64,000 nt of DNA from Luzula sylvatica (taxonomy: Eukaryota; Streptophyta; Magnoliopsida; Poales; Juncaceae): NCBI GenBank assembly GCA_946800325.1, contig OX326959.1, positions 2,314,501 to 2,378,500 on the forward strand. The letters run 5' to 3'. Below the pieces are notes generated by a model. It was not told the origin of the DNA and ran no database searches. It saw only the letters and a list, made by a program, of their open reading frames with translations. Positions within the stretch are counted from its first letter, which is position 1; each line of letters begins with the position of its first letter. Positions 1 through 10,560 of this stretch are shown piece after piece. Both the position numbers and the translations under genes were made by a program.

Positions 1-550
1 TGAAGAAAACAACAAACTAATTTTTTTTTTTTTTGAAGACAACCACAAACTAATTTTGTTTTTTGAAGAAAACAACGAACTAATTTTCTATTTTTGAAGA
101 AAACCTCAAACTAATTTTCTTTTTTTGAAGAAAACAACAAACTAATTTTTCTTTTTTTGAAGAAAACCACAAACTAATTTTCTTTTTTTGAAGAAAACCA
201 CAAACTAATTTTTCTTTTTTTTGAAGAAAACAATATACTAATTTTCAATTTTTGAAGAAAACCACAAACTAATTTTTCTTTTTTTGAAGAAACACCACAA
301 ACAATTTGTTCTTTTTTTGAATAAAACCACAAACAAATTTTCTTTTTTTGATGAAAACCACAAACTGATATTTCTTTTTTCGAAGAAAACCACAAACTAA
401 TTTTAGTTTTTGAAGAAAACCACAAACTAATTTTCTTTTTGTGAAGAAAACCACAAATTAATTTTCTTATTTTGAAGAAAACCACAAACTAATTTTATTT
501 TTTGAAGAAAAGTACAACCTAATTTTCTTTTTTTGAAGAAAACCACAAAC
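1..550 (+). repeat. Segmental copy A1 (offset about 3,247 bp from A2)
   Basis: The order of variant monomers here is repeated at 3,249-3,797. Shared landmarks are GAAGACAACC, AACAACGAAC, CCTCAAAC, ATACTAATTTTCAATTTTTG, GAATAAAACC, and CTGATATTTC before TTCGAAG. The ATACTA landmark lies at 235 here and 3,482 in the other copy. Point differences are visible, so the two copies are older than the duplications in the right half. A related run also starts near 620, with ATACTA at 704. Confidence 0.8.
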
Positions 551-3248
551 TAATTTTCTTTTTTTGAAGAAAACCACAAACAAATTTTTCTTTTTTTGAA
601 GAAAACCTCAAACTAATTTTCTTTTTTTGAAGAAAACCACAAACTAATTTTTCTTTTTTTGAAGAAAACCACAAACTAATTTTCTTTTTTTGAAGAAAAC
701 CACATACTAATTTTCAATTTTTGAAGAAAACCACAATCTAATTTTTCTTTTTTTGAAGAAAACCACAAACAATTTTTTCTTTTTTTGAATAAAACCACAA
801 ACAAATTTTCTTTTTTTGAAGAAAACCACAAATTGATATTTCTTTTTTCGAAGAAAACCACAAACTAATTTTAGTTTTTGAGGAAAACCACAAACTAATT
901 TTCTTTTTGTGAAGAAAACCACAAATTAATTTTCTTTTTTTAAAGAAAACCACAAACTAATTTTATTTTTTGAAGAAAACCACATATAATTTTCTTTTTT
1001 TGAAGAAAACCACAAACTAATTTTTTTTTTTTGAAGAAAACCACAAACTAATTTTCTTTTTTTTAAGAAACCCACAAACTAAATTTTTTTTTTTTGAAGA
1101 AAACCACAAACTAATTTTCTTTTTTTTAAGAAATCCACAAGCTAATTTTCTTTTTGTGAAGAAAACCACAAATTAATTTTATTTTTTGAAGAAAACCACA
1201 AACTAATTTTCTTTTAGTGAAGAAAACCACAAATTTTTTTTTTTTTTGAAGAAAACCACAAACTAATTTTCTTTTTTTCAAGAAAACCACAAAGTTATTT
1301 TTCTTTTTTTGAAGAAAACCACAAACTAATTTTCTTTATTTTGAAGAAAACAACAAACTAATTTTCTTTTTTTGAAGAAAACCACAAACTAATTTTATTT
1401 TTTGAAGAAAACCACAACCTAATTTTTTTTTTTGAAGAAAACTACAAACTAATTTTATTTTTTTGAAGAAATCCACAAACTAATTTTCTTTTTGTGAAGA
1501 AAACCACAAACTAATTTTCTTTTTTGAAGAAAACCACAAACTAATTTTCTTTTTGTGAAGAAAACCACAAATTAATTTTCTTTTTTTGAAGAAAACCCCA
1601 AACTAATTTTCTTTTTTTGAAGAAAACCACAAACTAATTTTTTTTTTGAAGAAAACCACAAACTCATTTTTTTTTAGAAAAAAACCACAAACAAATTTTC
1701 TTTTTTTCAAGAAAACCACAAACTAATTTTTCTTTTTTTGAAGAAAACCACAACCTAATTTTCTCTTTTTGAAGAAAACCACAAACTAATTTTCTTTTTG
1801 TGAAGAAAACCACAAACTAATTTTATTTTTTGTAGAAAACCACAAACTAATTTTTTTTTGTGAAGAAAACCACAAATTAATTTTCTTTTTTTGAAGAAAA
1901 CCACAGACTAATTTTATTTTTTGATGAAAATCACAAACTAATTTTTTTTTGTGAAGAAAACCACAAATTTGTTTTCTTTTTTTGAAGAAAACCACAAACC
2001 AAATTTCTTTTTTTGAAGAAAACCACAAACTGCTTTTCTTTTTGTGAAGAAAACCACAAACTAATTTTATTTTTTGAAGAAAACCACAAACTAATTTGTT
2101 TTTGTGAAGAAAACCACACAATAATTTTCTTTTTTTGAAGAAAACCACAAACTAATTTTATTTTTTGAAGAAAACCACAAACAAATTTTTTTTTGTGAAG
2201 AAAACCACAAATTAGTTTTCTTTTTTTTGAATAAAACAACAAACTAATTTTTCTTTTTTTGAAGAAAACCACAACCTAATTTTCTTTTTTTGAAGAAAAC
2301 CACAAACTAATTTTCTTTTTGTGAAGAAAACAACAAACTAATTTTATTTTTTGAAGAAATCCACAAACTAATTTTTTTTTGTGAAGAAAACCACAAATTA
2401 ATTTTCTTTTTTTGAAGAAAACCACAAACTAATTTTATTTTTTGAAGAAAACCACAAACTAATTTTTTTTTGTGAAGAAAACCACAAATTAGTTTTCTTT
2501 TTTTTTAGAAAACCACAAACTAATTTTCTTTTTTTGAAGAAAACCACAAAGTAATTTTTCTTTTTTTGATGAAAACCACAAACAAATTTTCTTTTTTGAA
2601 GAAAACCACAAACTAATTTTCTTTTTTTCTAGAAAACCACAAACTAATTTTCTTTTTTTGAAGAAAACCACAAACTAATTTTTCTTTTTTTGAAGAAAAC
2701 CACAAACTAATTTTATTTTTTTTAAGAAAACCACAAACTAATTTTCTTTTTGTGAAGAAAACCACAAACTAATTTTCAATTTTTGAAGAAAACCACAAAC
2801 TAATTTTTATTTTTTTGAAGAAAACCACAAACAAATTTTCCTTTTTTTGAAGAAAACCAGAAACTAATTTTCTTTTTTTGAAGAAAACCACAAACTAATT
2901 TTTTTTTTTAAGAAAACCTCTAAATAAATTTTTTTTTTGAAGAAAACCACAAAAAAAATTTCTTTTTTTGAAGAAAACCACAAACTAATTTTTCTTTTTT
3001 TGAAGAAAACCACACCCTAATTTCCTTTTTTAGAAGAAAACCACAAACTAATTTTCTTTTTTTGAAGAAAACCACAGGCTAATTTTATTTTTGTGAAGAA
3101 AACCACAAACTAATTTATTTTTTGAAGAAAACCACAAACTAATTTTCTTTTTGTCAAGAAAACCACAAATTAATTTTTCTTTTTTTGATGAAAACCACAA
3201 ACTAATTTTCTTTGTTTGAAGAAAAGCACAAAGTAATTTTTCTCTTTT

Positions 3249-3797
3249 TGAAGAAAACAACAAACTAATTTTTTTTTTTTTTAAGACAACCACAAACTAA
3301 TTTTCTTTTTTGAATAAAACAACGAACTAAATTTCTATTTTTGAAGAAAACCTCAAACTAATTTTCTTTTTTTGAAGAAAACAACAAACTAATTTTTCTT
3401 TTTTTGAAGAAAACCACAAACTAATTTTCTTTTTTTGAAGAAAACCACAAACTAATTTTTCTTTTTTTTGAAGAAAACCACATACTAATTTTCAATTTTT
3501 GAAGAAAACCACAAACTAATTTTTCTTTTTTTGAAGAAAACCATAAACAATTTTTTCTTTTTTTGAATAAATCCACAAACAAATTTTCTTTTTTTGAAGA
3601 AAACCACAAACTGATATTTCTTTTTTCGAAGAAAACCACAAACTAATTTTAGTTTTTGAAGAAAACCACAAACTAATTTTCTTTTTGTGAAGAAAACCAA
3701 AAATTAATTTTCTTTTTTTGAAGAAAACCACAAACTAATTTTATTTTTTGAAGAAAAGCACAACCTAATTTTCTTTTTTTGAAGAAAACCACAAACT
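3249..3797 (+). repeat. Segmental copy A2
   Basis: This is the second copy of the variant-monomer series at 1-550, offset about 3,247 bp. It carries the same ordered landmarks with a few substitutions, such as TAAGACAACC for GAAGACAACC and CATAC for TATAC. Agreement fades after about 3,797, where this copy has a TAAGAAATCC monomer. Confidence 0.8.
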
Positions 3798-6280
3798 AAT
3801 TTTCTTTTTTTTAAGAAATCCAGAAACTAATTTTCTTTTTGTGAAGAAAACCACAAATTAATTTTATTTTTTGAAGAAAACCACAAACTAATTTTCTTTT
3901 TGTGAAGAAAACCAGAAATTTTTGTTTTTTTTTGAAGAAAACCACAAACTAATTTTATTTTTTTGAAGAAAACCACAAAGTAATTTTTTTTTTTTTGAAG
4001 AAAACCACAAACTAATTTTCTTTATTTTGAAGAAAACCACAAACTAATTTTATCTTTTTGAAGAAAACCACAGACTAATTTTTTTTTTGAAGAAATCTTC
4101 AAACTAGTTTTCTTTTTTTGAAGAAAACCACAAACTAATTTTTCTTTTTTTGAAGAAAACCACAAAGTAATTTTTCTTTTTTTGAAGAAAACCACAAACT
4201 AATTTCTTTATTTTGAAGAAAACCACAAACTAATTTTCTTTTTTTGATCAAAACCACAAACTAATTTTATTTTTTGAAGAAAACCACAACCTAATTTTCT
4301 TTTTTTGAAGAAAACTACAAACTAATTTTCTTTTTTTTGAAGAAATCCACAAACTAATTTTCTTTTTGTGAAGAAAACCACAAACTAATTTTCTTTTTTG
4401 AAGAAAACCACAAACTAATTTTCTTTTTGTGAAGAAAACCACAAATTAATTTTCTTTTTTTGAAGAAAACCCCAAACTAATTTTCTTTTTTTGAAGAAAA
4501 CCTCAAAGTAATTTTTCTTTTTTTGAAGAAAACCACAAACTAATTTTCTTTATTTGAAGAAAACCACAAACTAATTTTCTTTTTTGAAGAAAACCACAAA
4601 CTAATTTTCTTTTTTTGAAGAAAACCACAAACTAATTTTCTTTTTTCAAGAAAACCACAAACTAATTTTTCTTTTTTTTGAAGAAAACCACAAACTAATT
4701 TCTTTGTTTGCTCAAAACCACAAACTAATTTTCTTTTTTTGAAGAAAACCACAACCTAATTTTTTGAAGAAAACCACAAACTAATTTTTTTTTTGAAGGA
4801 AACCACAAACTAATTTTCTTTTTGTGAAGAAAACCACAAACTAATTTTCAATTTTTGAAGAAAACCACAAACTAATTTTTCTTTTTTTGAAGAAAACCAC
4901 AAACAAATTTTTCTTTTTTTTGAAGAAAACCAGAAACTAATTTTCTTTTTTTGAAGAAAACCACAAACTAATTTTTTTTTTTAAGAAAACCACTAACTAA
5001 TTTTTTTTTTGAAGAAAACCACAAACAAATTTTCTTTTTTTGAAGAAAACCACAAACTAATTTTCTTTTTTTGAAGAAAACCACAAACTAATTTTCTTTT
5101 TTTGATGAAAACCACAAACTAATTTTCTTTTTGTGAAGAAAATCACAAACTAATTTTCTTTTTTGAAGAAAACCACAAACGAATTTTCTTTTTGTGAAGA
5201 AAACCACAAATTAATTTTCTTTTTTTGAAGCAAACAACAAACTAATTTTCTTTGTTTGAAGAAAACCACAAAGTAATTTTTCTCTTTTTGAAGAAAACAA
5301 CAAACTAATTTTCTTTTTTTTGAAGAAAACCACAAACTAATTTTCTTTTTTGAAGAAAACAATAAACTAATTTTCTTTTTTTGAAGAAAACCACAAACTA
5401 ATTTTTCTTTTTTTGAAGAAAATCACAAAAACATATTTCTTTTTTTGAAGAAGACCACAAACTAATTTTCTTTTTTTGAAGAAAATCACAAAAACATATT
5501 TCTTTTTTTGAAGAGGACCACAAATTAATTTTCTTTTTTTGAAGAAAACCACAAACTAATTTTATTTTTTTTGAAGAAATTCAGAAAAACATATTTCTTT
5601 TTTTGAAGAAGACCACAAACTAATTTTTCATTTTTTTGAAGAAAACAACAAACTAATTTTCAATATTTGAAGAAAACCACAAACTAATTTTTCTTTTTTT
5701 GAAGAAAACCAGAAACAAATTTTTCTTTTTTTTAAGAAAACCACAAACTGATTTTCTTTTTTTGAATAAAACCACAAACTAATTTTTTTTTTGAAGAAAT
5801 CCACAAACTAATTTTTTTTTTTGAAGAAAACCACAAACGAATTTTCTATTTTTGAAGAAAACCACAAACTAATTTTCTTTTTTTTGAGGAAAACCACAAA
5901 CTAATTTTCTTTTTGTGAAGAAAACCACAAACTAATTTTCTTTTTTTTAAGAAAACCACAAACTAATTTTCTTTTTTTGAAGAAAACCACATATAATTTT
6001 TTTTTTTTTGAAGAAAACCACAAACTAATTTTCTTCTTCTGAAGAAAACCACAAACTAATTTTTATTTTTTTGAAGAAACCACAAACTAATTTTATCTTT
6101 TTGAAGAAAACCACAGACTAATTTTCTTTTTTTGAAGAAATCCACAAACTAGTTTTCTTTTTTTGAAGAAAACCACAAACTAATTTTTCTTTTTTAGAAG
6201 AAAACCGCAAACTAATTTTATTTTTTTTGAAGAAAACCACAAGCTAATTTTCTTTTTTTGAAACAAACTAATTTTCTTTT

Positions 6281-6308
6281 TTTGTGGTTTTCTTCAAAAA
6301 ACCACAAA
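6281..6308. repeat. Perfect 11-bp hairpin from reversed monomer fragment
   Basis: Left arm TTTGTGGTTTT (6,281-6,291), loop CTTCAA (6,292-6,297), right arm AAAACCACAAA (6,298-6,308). The left arm plus CTTC is the reverse complement of the start of a normal monomer. This is therefore a microinversion abutting a direct monomer, giving a perfect stem. Confidence 0.9.
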
Positions 6309-6533
6309 CTAATTTTTTTTTTTTGAAGAAAACCACAAACAAATTTTTTTTTTTTGAAAAAAACCACAAACTAATTTTTCTTTTTTTAAAGAAAACCACA
6401 AACTAATTTTCTTTTTTTGAGGAAAACCACAAACTAATTTTTCATTTTTTGAAGAAAACCGCAAACTAATTTTCTTTTTTTGAAACAAACTACAAACTAA
6501 GTTTCTTTTTTTGAAACAAACTAATTTTCTTTT

Positions 6534-6561
6534 TTTGTGGTTTTCTTCAAAAAACAACAAA
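6534..6561. repeat. 11-bp hairpin, one mismatch
   Basis: Left arm TTTGTGGTTTT (6,534-6,544), loop CTTCAA, right arm AAAACAACAAA (6,551-6,561). The right arm carries C to A in CCAC, leaving one mismatch. Confidence 0.85.
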
Positions 6562-6790
6562 CTAATTTTCTTTTTTTGAAGAAAAAACCACAAACTCATT
6601 TTTTTTTTTTTTGAAGAAAACCACAAACTAATATTTCTTTTTTTAAAGAAAACCACAAACTATTTTTTTTTTTTTGAGGAAAACCACAAACTAATTTTTC
6701 AATTTTTGAAGAAAACCGCAAACTAATTTTCTTTTTTTGAAACTAACTACAAACTAAGTTTCTTTTTTTGAAACAAACTAATTTTCTTTT

Positions 6791-6819
6791 TTTGTTGTTT
6801 TCTTCAAAAAAACCACAAA
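6791..6819. repeat. 11-bp hairpin, one mismatch, 7-nt loop
   Basis: Left arm TTTGTTGTTTT (6,791-6,801), loop CTTCAAA, right arm AAAACCACAAA (6,809-6,819). The left arm has GTTG in place of GTGG. Confidence 0.8.
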
Positions 6820-7479
6820 CTAATTTTATTTTTTTTGAAGAAAATCACAAAAACATTTTTCTCTTTTTAAAGAAAACCACGAACTAATTTTTCTTTTTTT
6901 TTGAAGAAAACCACAAACTAATTTTCTTTTTTGAAGAAAACCACGAACTAATTTTCTTTTCTTGAAGAAAAGCACAAACTATTTTTTAATTTTTTGAAGA
7001 AAACCACAAACTAAATTTCTTTTTTTGATGAAAACCACAAACTAATTTTTCTTTTTTTGAAGAAAACCACAAACTAATTTTATTTTTTTGAACAAAACCA
7101 CAAACTAATTTTCTCTTTTTGAAGAAAACCACAAACTTGTTTTTTTTTTTTTGAAGAAAACCACAAACTAATTTTTCTTTTTTAGAAGAAAACCACAAAC
7201 TAATTTTATTTTTTTGAAGAAAATCACAAGCTAATTTTCTTCTTTCGAAACAAACTAATTTTTTTTTTTTGAAGAAAACCACAAACAAATTTTTTTTTTT
7301 TGAAGAAAACCACAAACTAATTTTTCTTTTTTTAAAGAAAACCACAAACTAATTTTCTTTTTTTGAGGAAAACAGCAAACTAATTTTTCATTTTTTGAAG
7401 AAAACCGCAAACTAATTTTCTTTTTTTGAAACAAACTACAAACTAAGTTTCTTTTTTTGAAACAAACTAATTTTCTTTT

Positions 7480-7507
7480 TTTGTGGTTTTCTTCAAAAAA
7501 CAACAAA
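7480..7507. repeat. 11-bp hairpin, one mismatch (1,629 unit 1)
   Basis: Left arm TTTGTGGTTTT (7,480-7,490), loop CTTCAA, right arm AAAACAACAAA. It is the counterpart of the hairpin at 9,109 in the second unit and of 6,534 in the predecessor unit. Confidence 0.85.
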
Positions 7508-7734
7508 CTAATTTTCTTTTTTTGAAGAAAAAACCACAAACTCATTTTTTTTTTTTTAAGAAAACCACAAACTAATATTTCTTTTTTTAAAGAAAACCAC
7601 AAACTATTTTTCTTTTTTTGAGGAAAACCACAAACTAATTTTTCAATTTTTGAAGAAAACCGCAAACTAATTTTCTTTTTTTGAAACTAACTACAAACTA
7701 AGTTTCTTTTTTTGAAACAAACTAATTTTCTTTT

Positions 7735-7762
7735 TTTGTTGTTTTCTTCAAAAAACCACGAA
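7735..7762. repeat. Imperfect hairpin (1,629 unit 1)
   Basis: TTTGTTGTTTT, loop CTTCAA, then AAAACCACGAA. There are two mismatched positions. It is the counterpart of 9,365-9,392. Confidence 0.75.
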
Positions 7763-7991
7763 CAAATTTTTTTTTTTTGAAGAAAACCACAAACTAATTT
7801 TTCTTTTTTTGAAGAAAACCACAAACTAATTTTTATTTTTTTAAAGAAAACCACAAACTAATTTTCTTTTTTTTGAGGAAAACCATAAACTAATTTTTCA
7901 TTTTTTGAAGAAAACCACAAACTAATTTTCTTTTTTTCTGAAACGAACTACAAACTAACTTTCTTTTTTTGAAACAAACTAATTTTCTTTT

Positions 7992-8019
7992 TTTGTGGTT
8001 TTCTTCAAAAAACCACAAA
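7992..8019. repeat. Perfect 11-bp hairpin (1,629 unit 1)
   Basis: TTTGTGGTTTT (7,992-8,002), loop CTTCAA (8,003-8,008), AAAACCACAAA (8,009-8,019). It is the same perfect stem as at 6,281. Confidence 0.9.
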
Positions 8020-9108
8020 CTAATTTTATTTCTTTGAACAAAACCACAAACAAATTTTTCTTTTTTTGAAGAAAACCACAAACAAATTTTCTTTTTTTGA
8101 AGAAAATCACAAACTAATTTTTTTTATTTTGAAGAAAACCACAAACTAATTTTCTTTTTTTGAAGAAAACCACGAACTAATTTACTTTTTTTTTGAAGAA
8201 AATCACAAACTAATTTTTTTTTTTAAGAAAACCACTAACTAATTTTTTTTTTGAAGAAAACCACAAACAAATTTTCTTTTTTTGAAGAAAACCACAAACT
8301 AATTTTCTTTTTTTGAAGAAAACCACAAACTTATTTTCTTTTTTTTAAGAAATCCACAAACTAATTTTCTTTTTGTGAAGAAAAACACAAATTAATTTTA
8401 TTTTTTGAAGAAAACCACAAACTAATTTTCTTTTTGTGAAGAAAACCACAAATTAATTATCTTTTTTTGAAGAAAACCACAAATTAATTATCTTTTTTTG
8501 AAGAAAACTACAAACTAATTTTCTTTTTTTGTAGAAAACCACAAAGTAATTTTTCTTTTTTTGAAGAAAACCACAAACTAATTTTCTTTTTTTTGAAGAA
8601 AACTACAAACTAATTTTCTTTTTTGAAGAAAACCACAAACTAATTTTTTTTTTTTGAAGAAAACCATAAACTAATTTTTCTTTTTTTTTAAGAAAACCAC
8701 AAACTAATTTTCTTTTTTTGAGGAAAACCGAAAACTAATTTTCTTTTTTTGAAGACAACCAGAAACTAATTTTCTTTTTTTGAAGAAAACCACAAACTAA
8801 TTTTTCTTTTTTTGAAGAAAACCACAAACTAATTTTCTTTTTTTGAAGAAAACAACACACTAATTTTCTTTTATTGAAACAAACTAATTTTTTTTTTTTG
8901 AAGAAAACCACAAACAATTTTTTTTTTTTTGAAGAAAACCACAAACTAATTTTTCTTTTTTTAAAGAAAACCACAAACTAATTTTCTTTTTTTGAGGAAA
9001 ACCACAAACTAATTTTTCATTTTTTGAAGAAAACCGCAAACTAATTTTCTTTTTTTGAAACAAACTACAAACTAAGTTTCTTTTTTTGAAACAAACTAAT
9101 TTTCTTTT

Positions 9109-9136
9109 TTTGTGGTTTTCTTCAAAAAACAACAAA
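9109..9136. repeat. 11-bp hairpin, one mismatch (1,629 unit 2)
   Basis: TTTGTGGTTTT, loop CTTCAA (9,120-9,125), AAAACAACAAA (9,126-9,136). It lies exactly 1,629 bp after the hairpin at 7,480. Confidence 0.85.
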
Positions 9137-9364
9137 CTAATTTTCTTTTTTTGAAGAAAAAACCACAAACTCATTTTTTTTTTTTTGAAGAAAACCACAA
9201 ACTAATATTTCTTTTTTTAAAGAAAACCACAAACTATTTTTCTTTTTTTGAGGAAAACCACAAACTAATTTTTCAATTTTTGAAGAAAACCGCAAACTAA
9301 TTTTCTTTTTTTGAAACTAACTACAAACTAAGTTTCTTTTTTTGAAAGAAACTAATTTTCTTTT

Positions 9365-9392
9365 TTTGTTGTTTTCTTCAAAAAACCACGAA
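9365..9392. repeat. Imperfect hairpin (1,629 unit 2)
   Basis: TTTGTTGTTTT, loop CTTCAA, AAAACCACGAA. It matches 7,735-7,762 at an offset of 1,630 bp. Confidence 0.75.
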
Positions 9393-9620
9393 CAAATTTT
9401 TTTTTTTTGAAGAAAACCACAAACTAATTTTCTTTTTTTGAAGAAAACCACAAACTAATTTTTATTTTTTTAAAGAAAACCACAAACTAATTTTCTTTTT
9501 TTTGAGGAAAACCATAAACTAATTTTTCATTTTTTGAAGAAAACCACAAACTAATTTTCTTTTTTTCTGAAACGAACTACAAACTAACTTTCTTTTTTTG
9601 AAACAAACTAATTTTCTTTT

Positions 9621-9648
9621 TTTGTGGTTTTCTTCAAAAAACCACAAA
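9621..9648. repeat. Perfect 11-bp hairpin (1,629 unit 2)
   Basis: TTTGTGGTTTT, loop CTTCAA (9,632-9,637), AAAACCACAAA (9,638-9,648). It lies 1,629 bp after 7,992. Confidence 0.9.
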
Positions 9649-10525
9649 CCAATTTTATTTCTTTGAAGAAAACCACAAACAAATTTTTCTTTTTTTGAAG
9701 AAAACCACAAACAAATTTTCTTTTTTTGAAGAAAATCACAAACTAATTTTTTTTATTTTGAAGAAAACCACAAACTAATTTTCTTTTTTTGAAGAAAACC
9801 ACGAACTAATTTACTTTTTTTTTGAAGAAAATCACAAACTAATTTTTTTTTTTAAGAAAACCACTAACTAATTTTTTTTTTGAAGAAAACCACAAACAAA
9901 TTTTCTTTTTTTGAAGAAAACCACAAACTAATTTTCTTTTTTTGAAGAAAACCACAAACTTATTTTCTTTTTTTTAAGAAATCCACAAACTAATTTTCTT
10001 TTTGTGAAGAAAAACACAAATTAATTTTATTTTTTCAAGAAAACCACAAACTAATTTTCTTTTTGTGAAGAAAACCACAAATTAATTATCTTTTTTTGAA
10101 GAAAACCACAAATTAATTATCTTTTTTTGAAGAAAACTACAAACTAATTTTCTTTTTTTGTAGAAAACCACAAAGTAATTTTTCTTTTTTTGAAGAAAAC
10201 CACAAACTAATTTTCTTTTTTTTGAAGAAAACTACAAACTAATTTTCTTTTTTGAAGAAAACCACAAACTAATTTTTTTTTTTTGAAGAAAACCATAAAC
10301 TAATTTTTCTTTTTTTTTAAGAAAACCACAAACTAATTTTCTTTTTTTGAGGAAAACCGAAAACTAATTTTCTTTTTTTGAAGACAACCAGAAACTAATT
10401 TTCTTTTTTTGAAGAAAACCACAAACTAATTTTTCTTTTTTTGAAGAAAACCACAAACTAATTTTCTTTTTTTGAAGAAAACAACACACTAATTTTCTTT
10501 TATTGAAACAAACTAATTTTCTTTT

Positions 10526-10540
10526 TTTATGGTTTTTTTC
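10526..10540 (-). repeat. Decayed reversed monomer fragment
   Basis: TTTATGGTTTTTTTC follows a GAAACAAACTAATTTTC short monomer, as in the intact cassettes. Two changes (GTGG to ATGG, CTTC to TTTC) weaken the hairpin. It starts the right edge of the hairpin subarray. Confidence 0.7.
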
Positions 10541-10560
10541 AAAAAACAATAAACTAATTT

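Larger units (their letters stand above)
1..6250 (+). repeat. Divergent monomer subarray, left part
   Basis: Monomers here differ from one another more than those in the right half, and no short HOR period runs through the block. Variant classes include monomers with GTGAAG followed by CAAATTAAT, monomers with CATACTAAT followed by TTTTCAATTTTTG (near 235, 704 and 3,482), and monomers with CACAAAAACATATTTC (near 5,430 and 5,490). The same classes return in the homogenised right half. This block may therefore hold older or unhomogenised versions of the modules that later became HOR units. No gene, RNA or mobile element is visible. Confidence 0.85.
6301..7246 (+). repeat. 946-bp partial predecessor unit of the hairpin subarray
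   Basis: The hairpin at 6,534 and its flanking monomers (GAAGAAAAAACCAC, CTCATTTT, TAATATTTC, then a TGAGG monomer) reappear with the hairpin at 7,480, an offset of 946 bp. This unit is a shorter relative of the two 1,629-bp units that follow. At the junction near 7,246 the expected reversed fragment is missing and GAAACAAACTAATTT runs straight into a T-rich monomer. Confidence 0.7.
7247..8875 (+). repeat. 1,629-bp tandem unit, copy 1
   Basis: This unit starts at a GAAACAAACTAATTT short monomer and repeats at 8,876 with an offset of 1,629 bp. Hairpins at 7,480, 7,735 and 7,992 correspond to those at 9,109, 9,365 and 9,621. The copies look nearly identical. Differences seen include GAACAAAACC near 8,037 against GAAGAAAACC near 9,666, and TTGAAG near 8,406 against TTCAAG near 10,035. 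The sequence left of 7,247 does not match the sequence left of 8,876, so the duplication edge is at or close to the short monomer. Confidence 0.88.
8876..10504 (+). repeat. 1,629-bp tandem unit, copy 2
   Basis: This is the second copy of the unit at 7,247-8,875. It ends where another GAAACAAACTAATTT short monomer begins, at about 10,505. There the cassette continues with a decayed reversed fragment (TTTATGGTTTTTTTC). The 1,629-bp length is close to 52-53 monomers with some short ones. Confidence 0.88.
6251..10560 (+). repeat. Hairpin-bearing subarray
   Basis: This block has its own monomer set. It contains a 31-bp variant beginning GAAACAAACTAC with CTAAGTTTC, a 24-bp short monomer GAAACAAACTAATTTTC plus T7, and then a reversed monomer fragment TTTGTGGTTTTCTTC. 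These three recur as a cassette roughly every 250 bp (about eight monomers). The cassettes sit near 6,281, 6,534, 6,791, 7,480, 7,735, 7,992, 9,109, 9,365 and 9,621, with a decayed one near 10,526. The reversed fragments also create the few plus-strand open frames of the window, for example 9,112-9,300, which I treat as non-coding. Confidence 0.9.

Noticed and set aside
9112..9300. Plus-strand open frame of 62 codons
   Set aside because: It exists only because the reversed fragment TTTGTGGTTTTCTTC removes the usual stop pattern. It has the same low-complexity composition and shows no sign of selection.
6251..10560. Transposon or MITE with terminal inverted repeats
   Set aside because: The hairpins are reversed monomer fragments of 15 bp with no internal unique sequence, no target-site duplication and no transposase.
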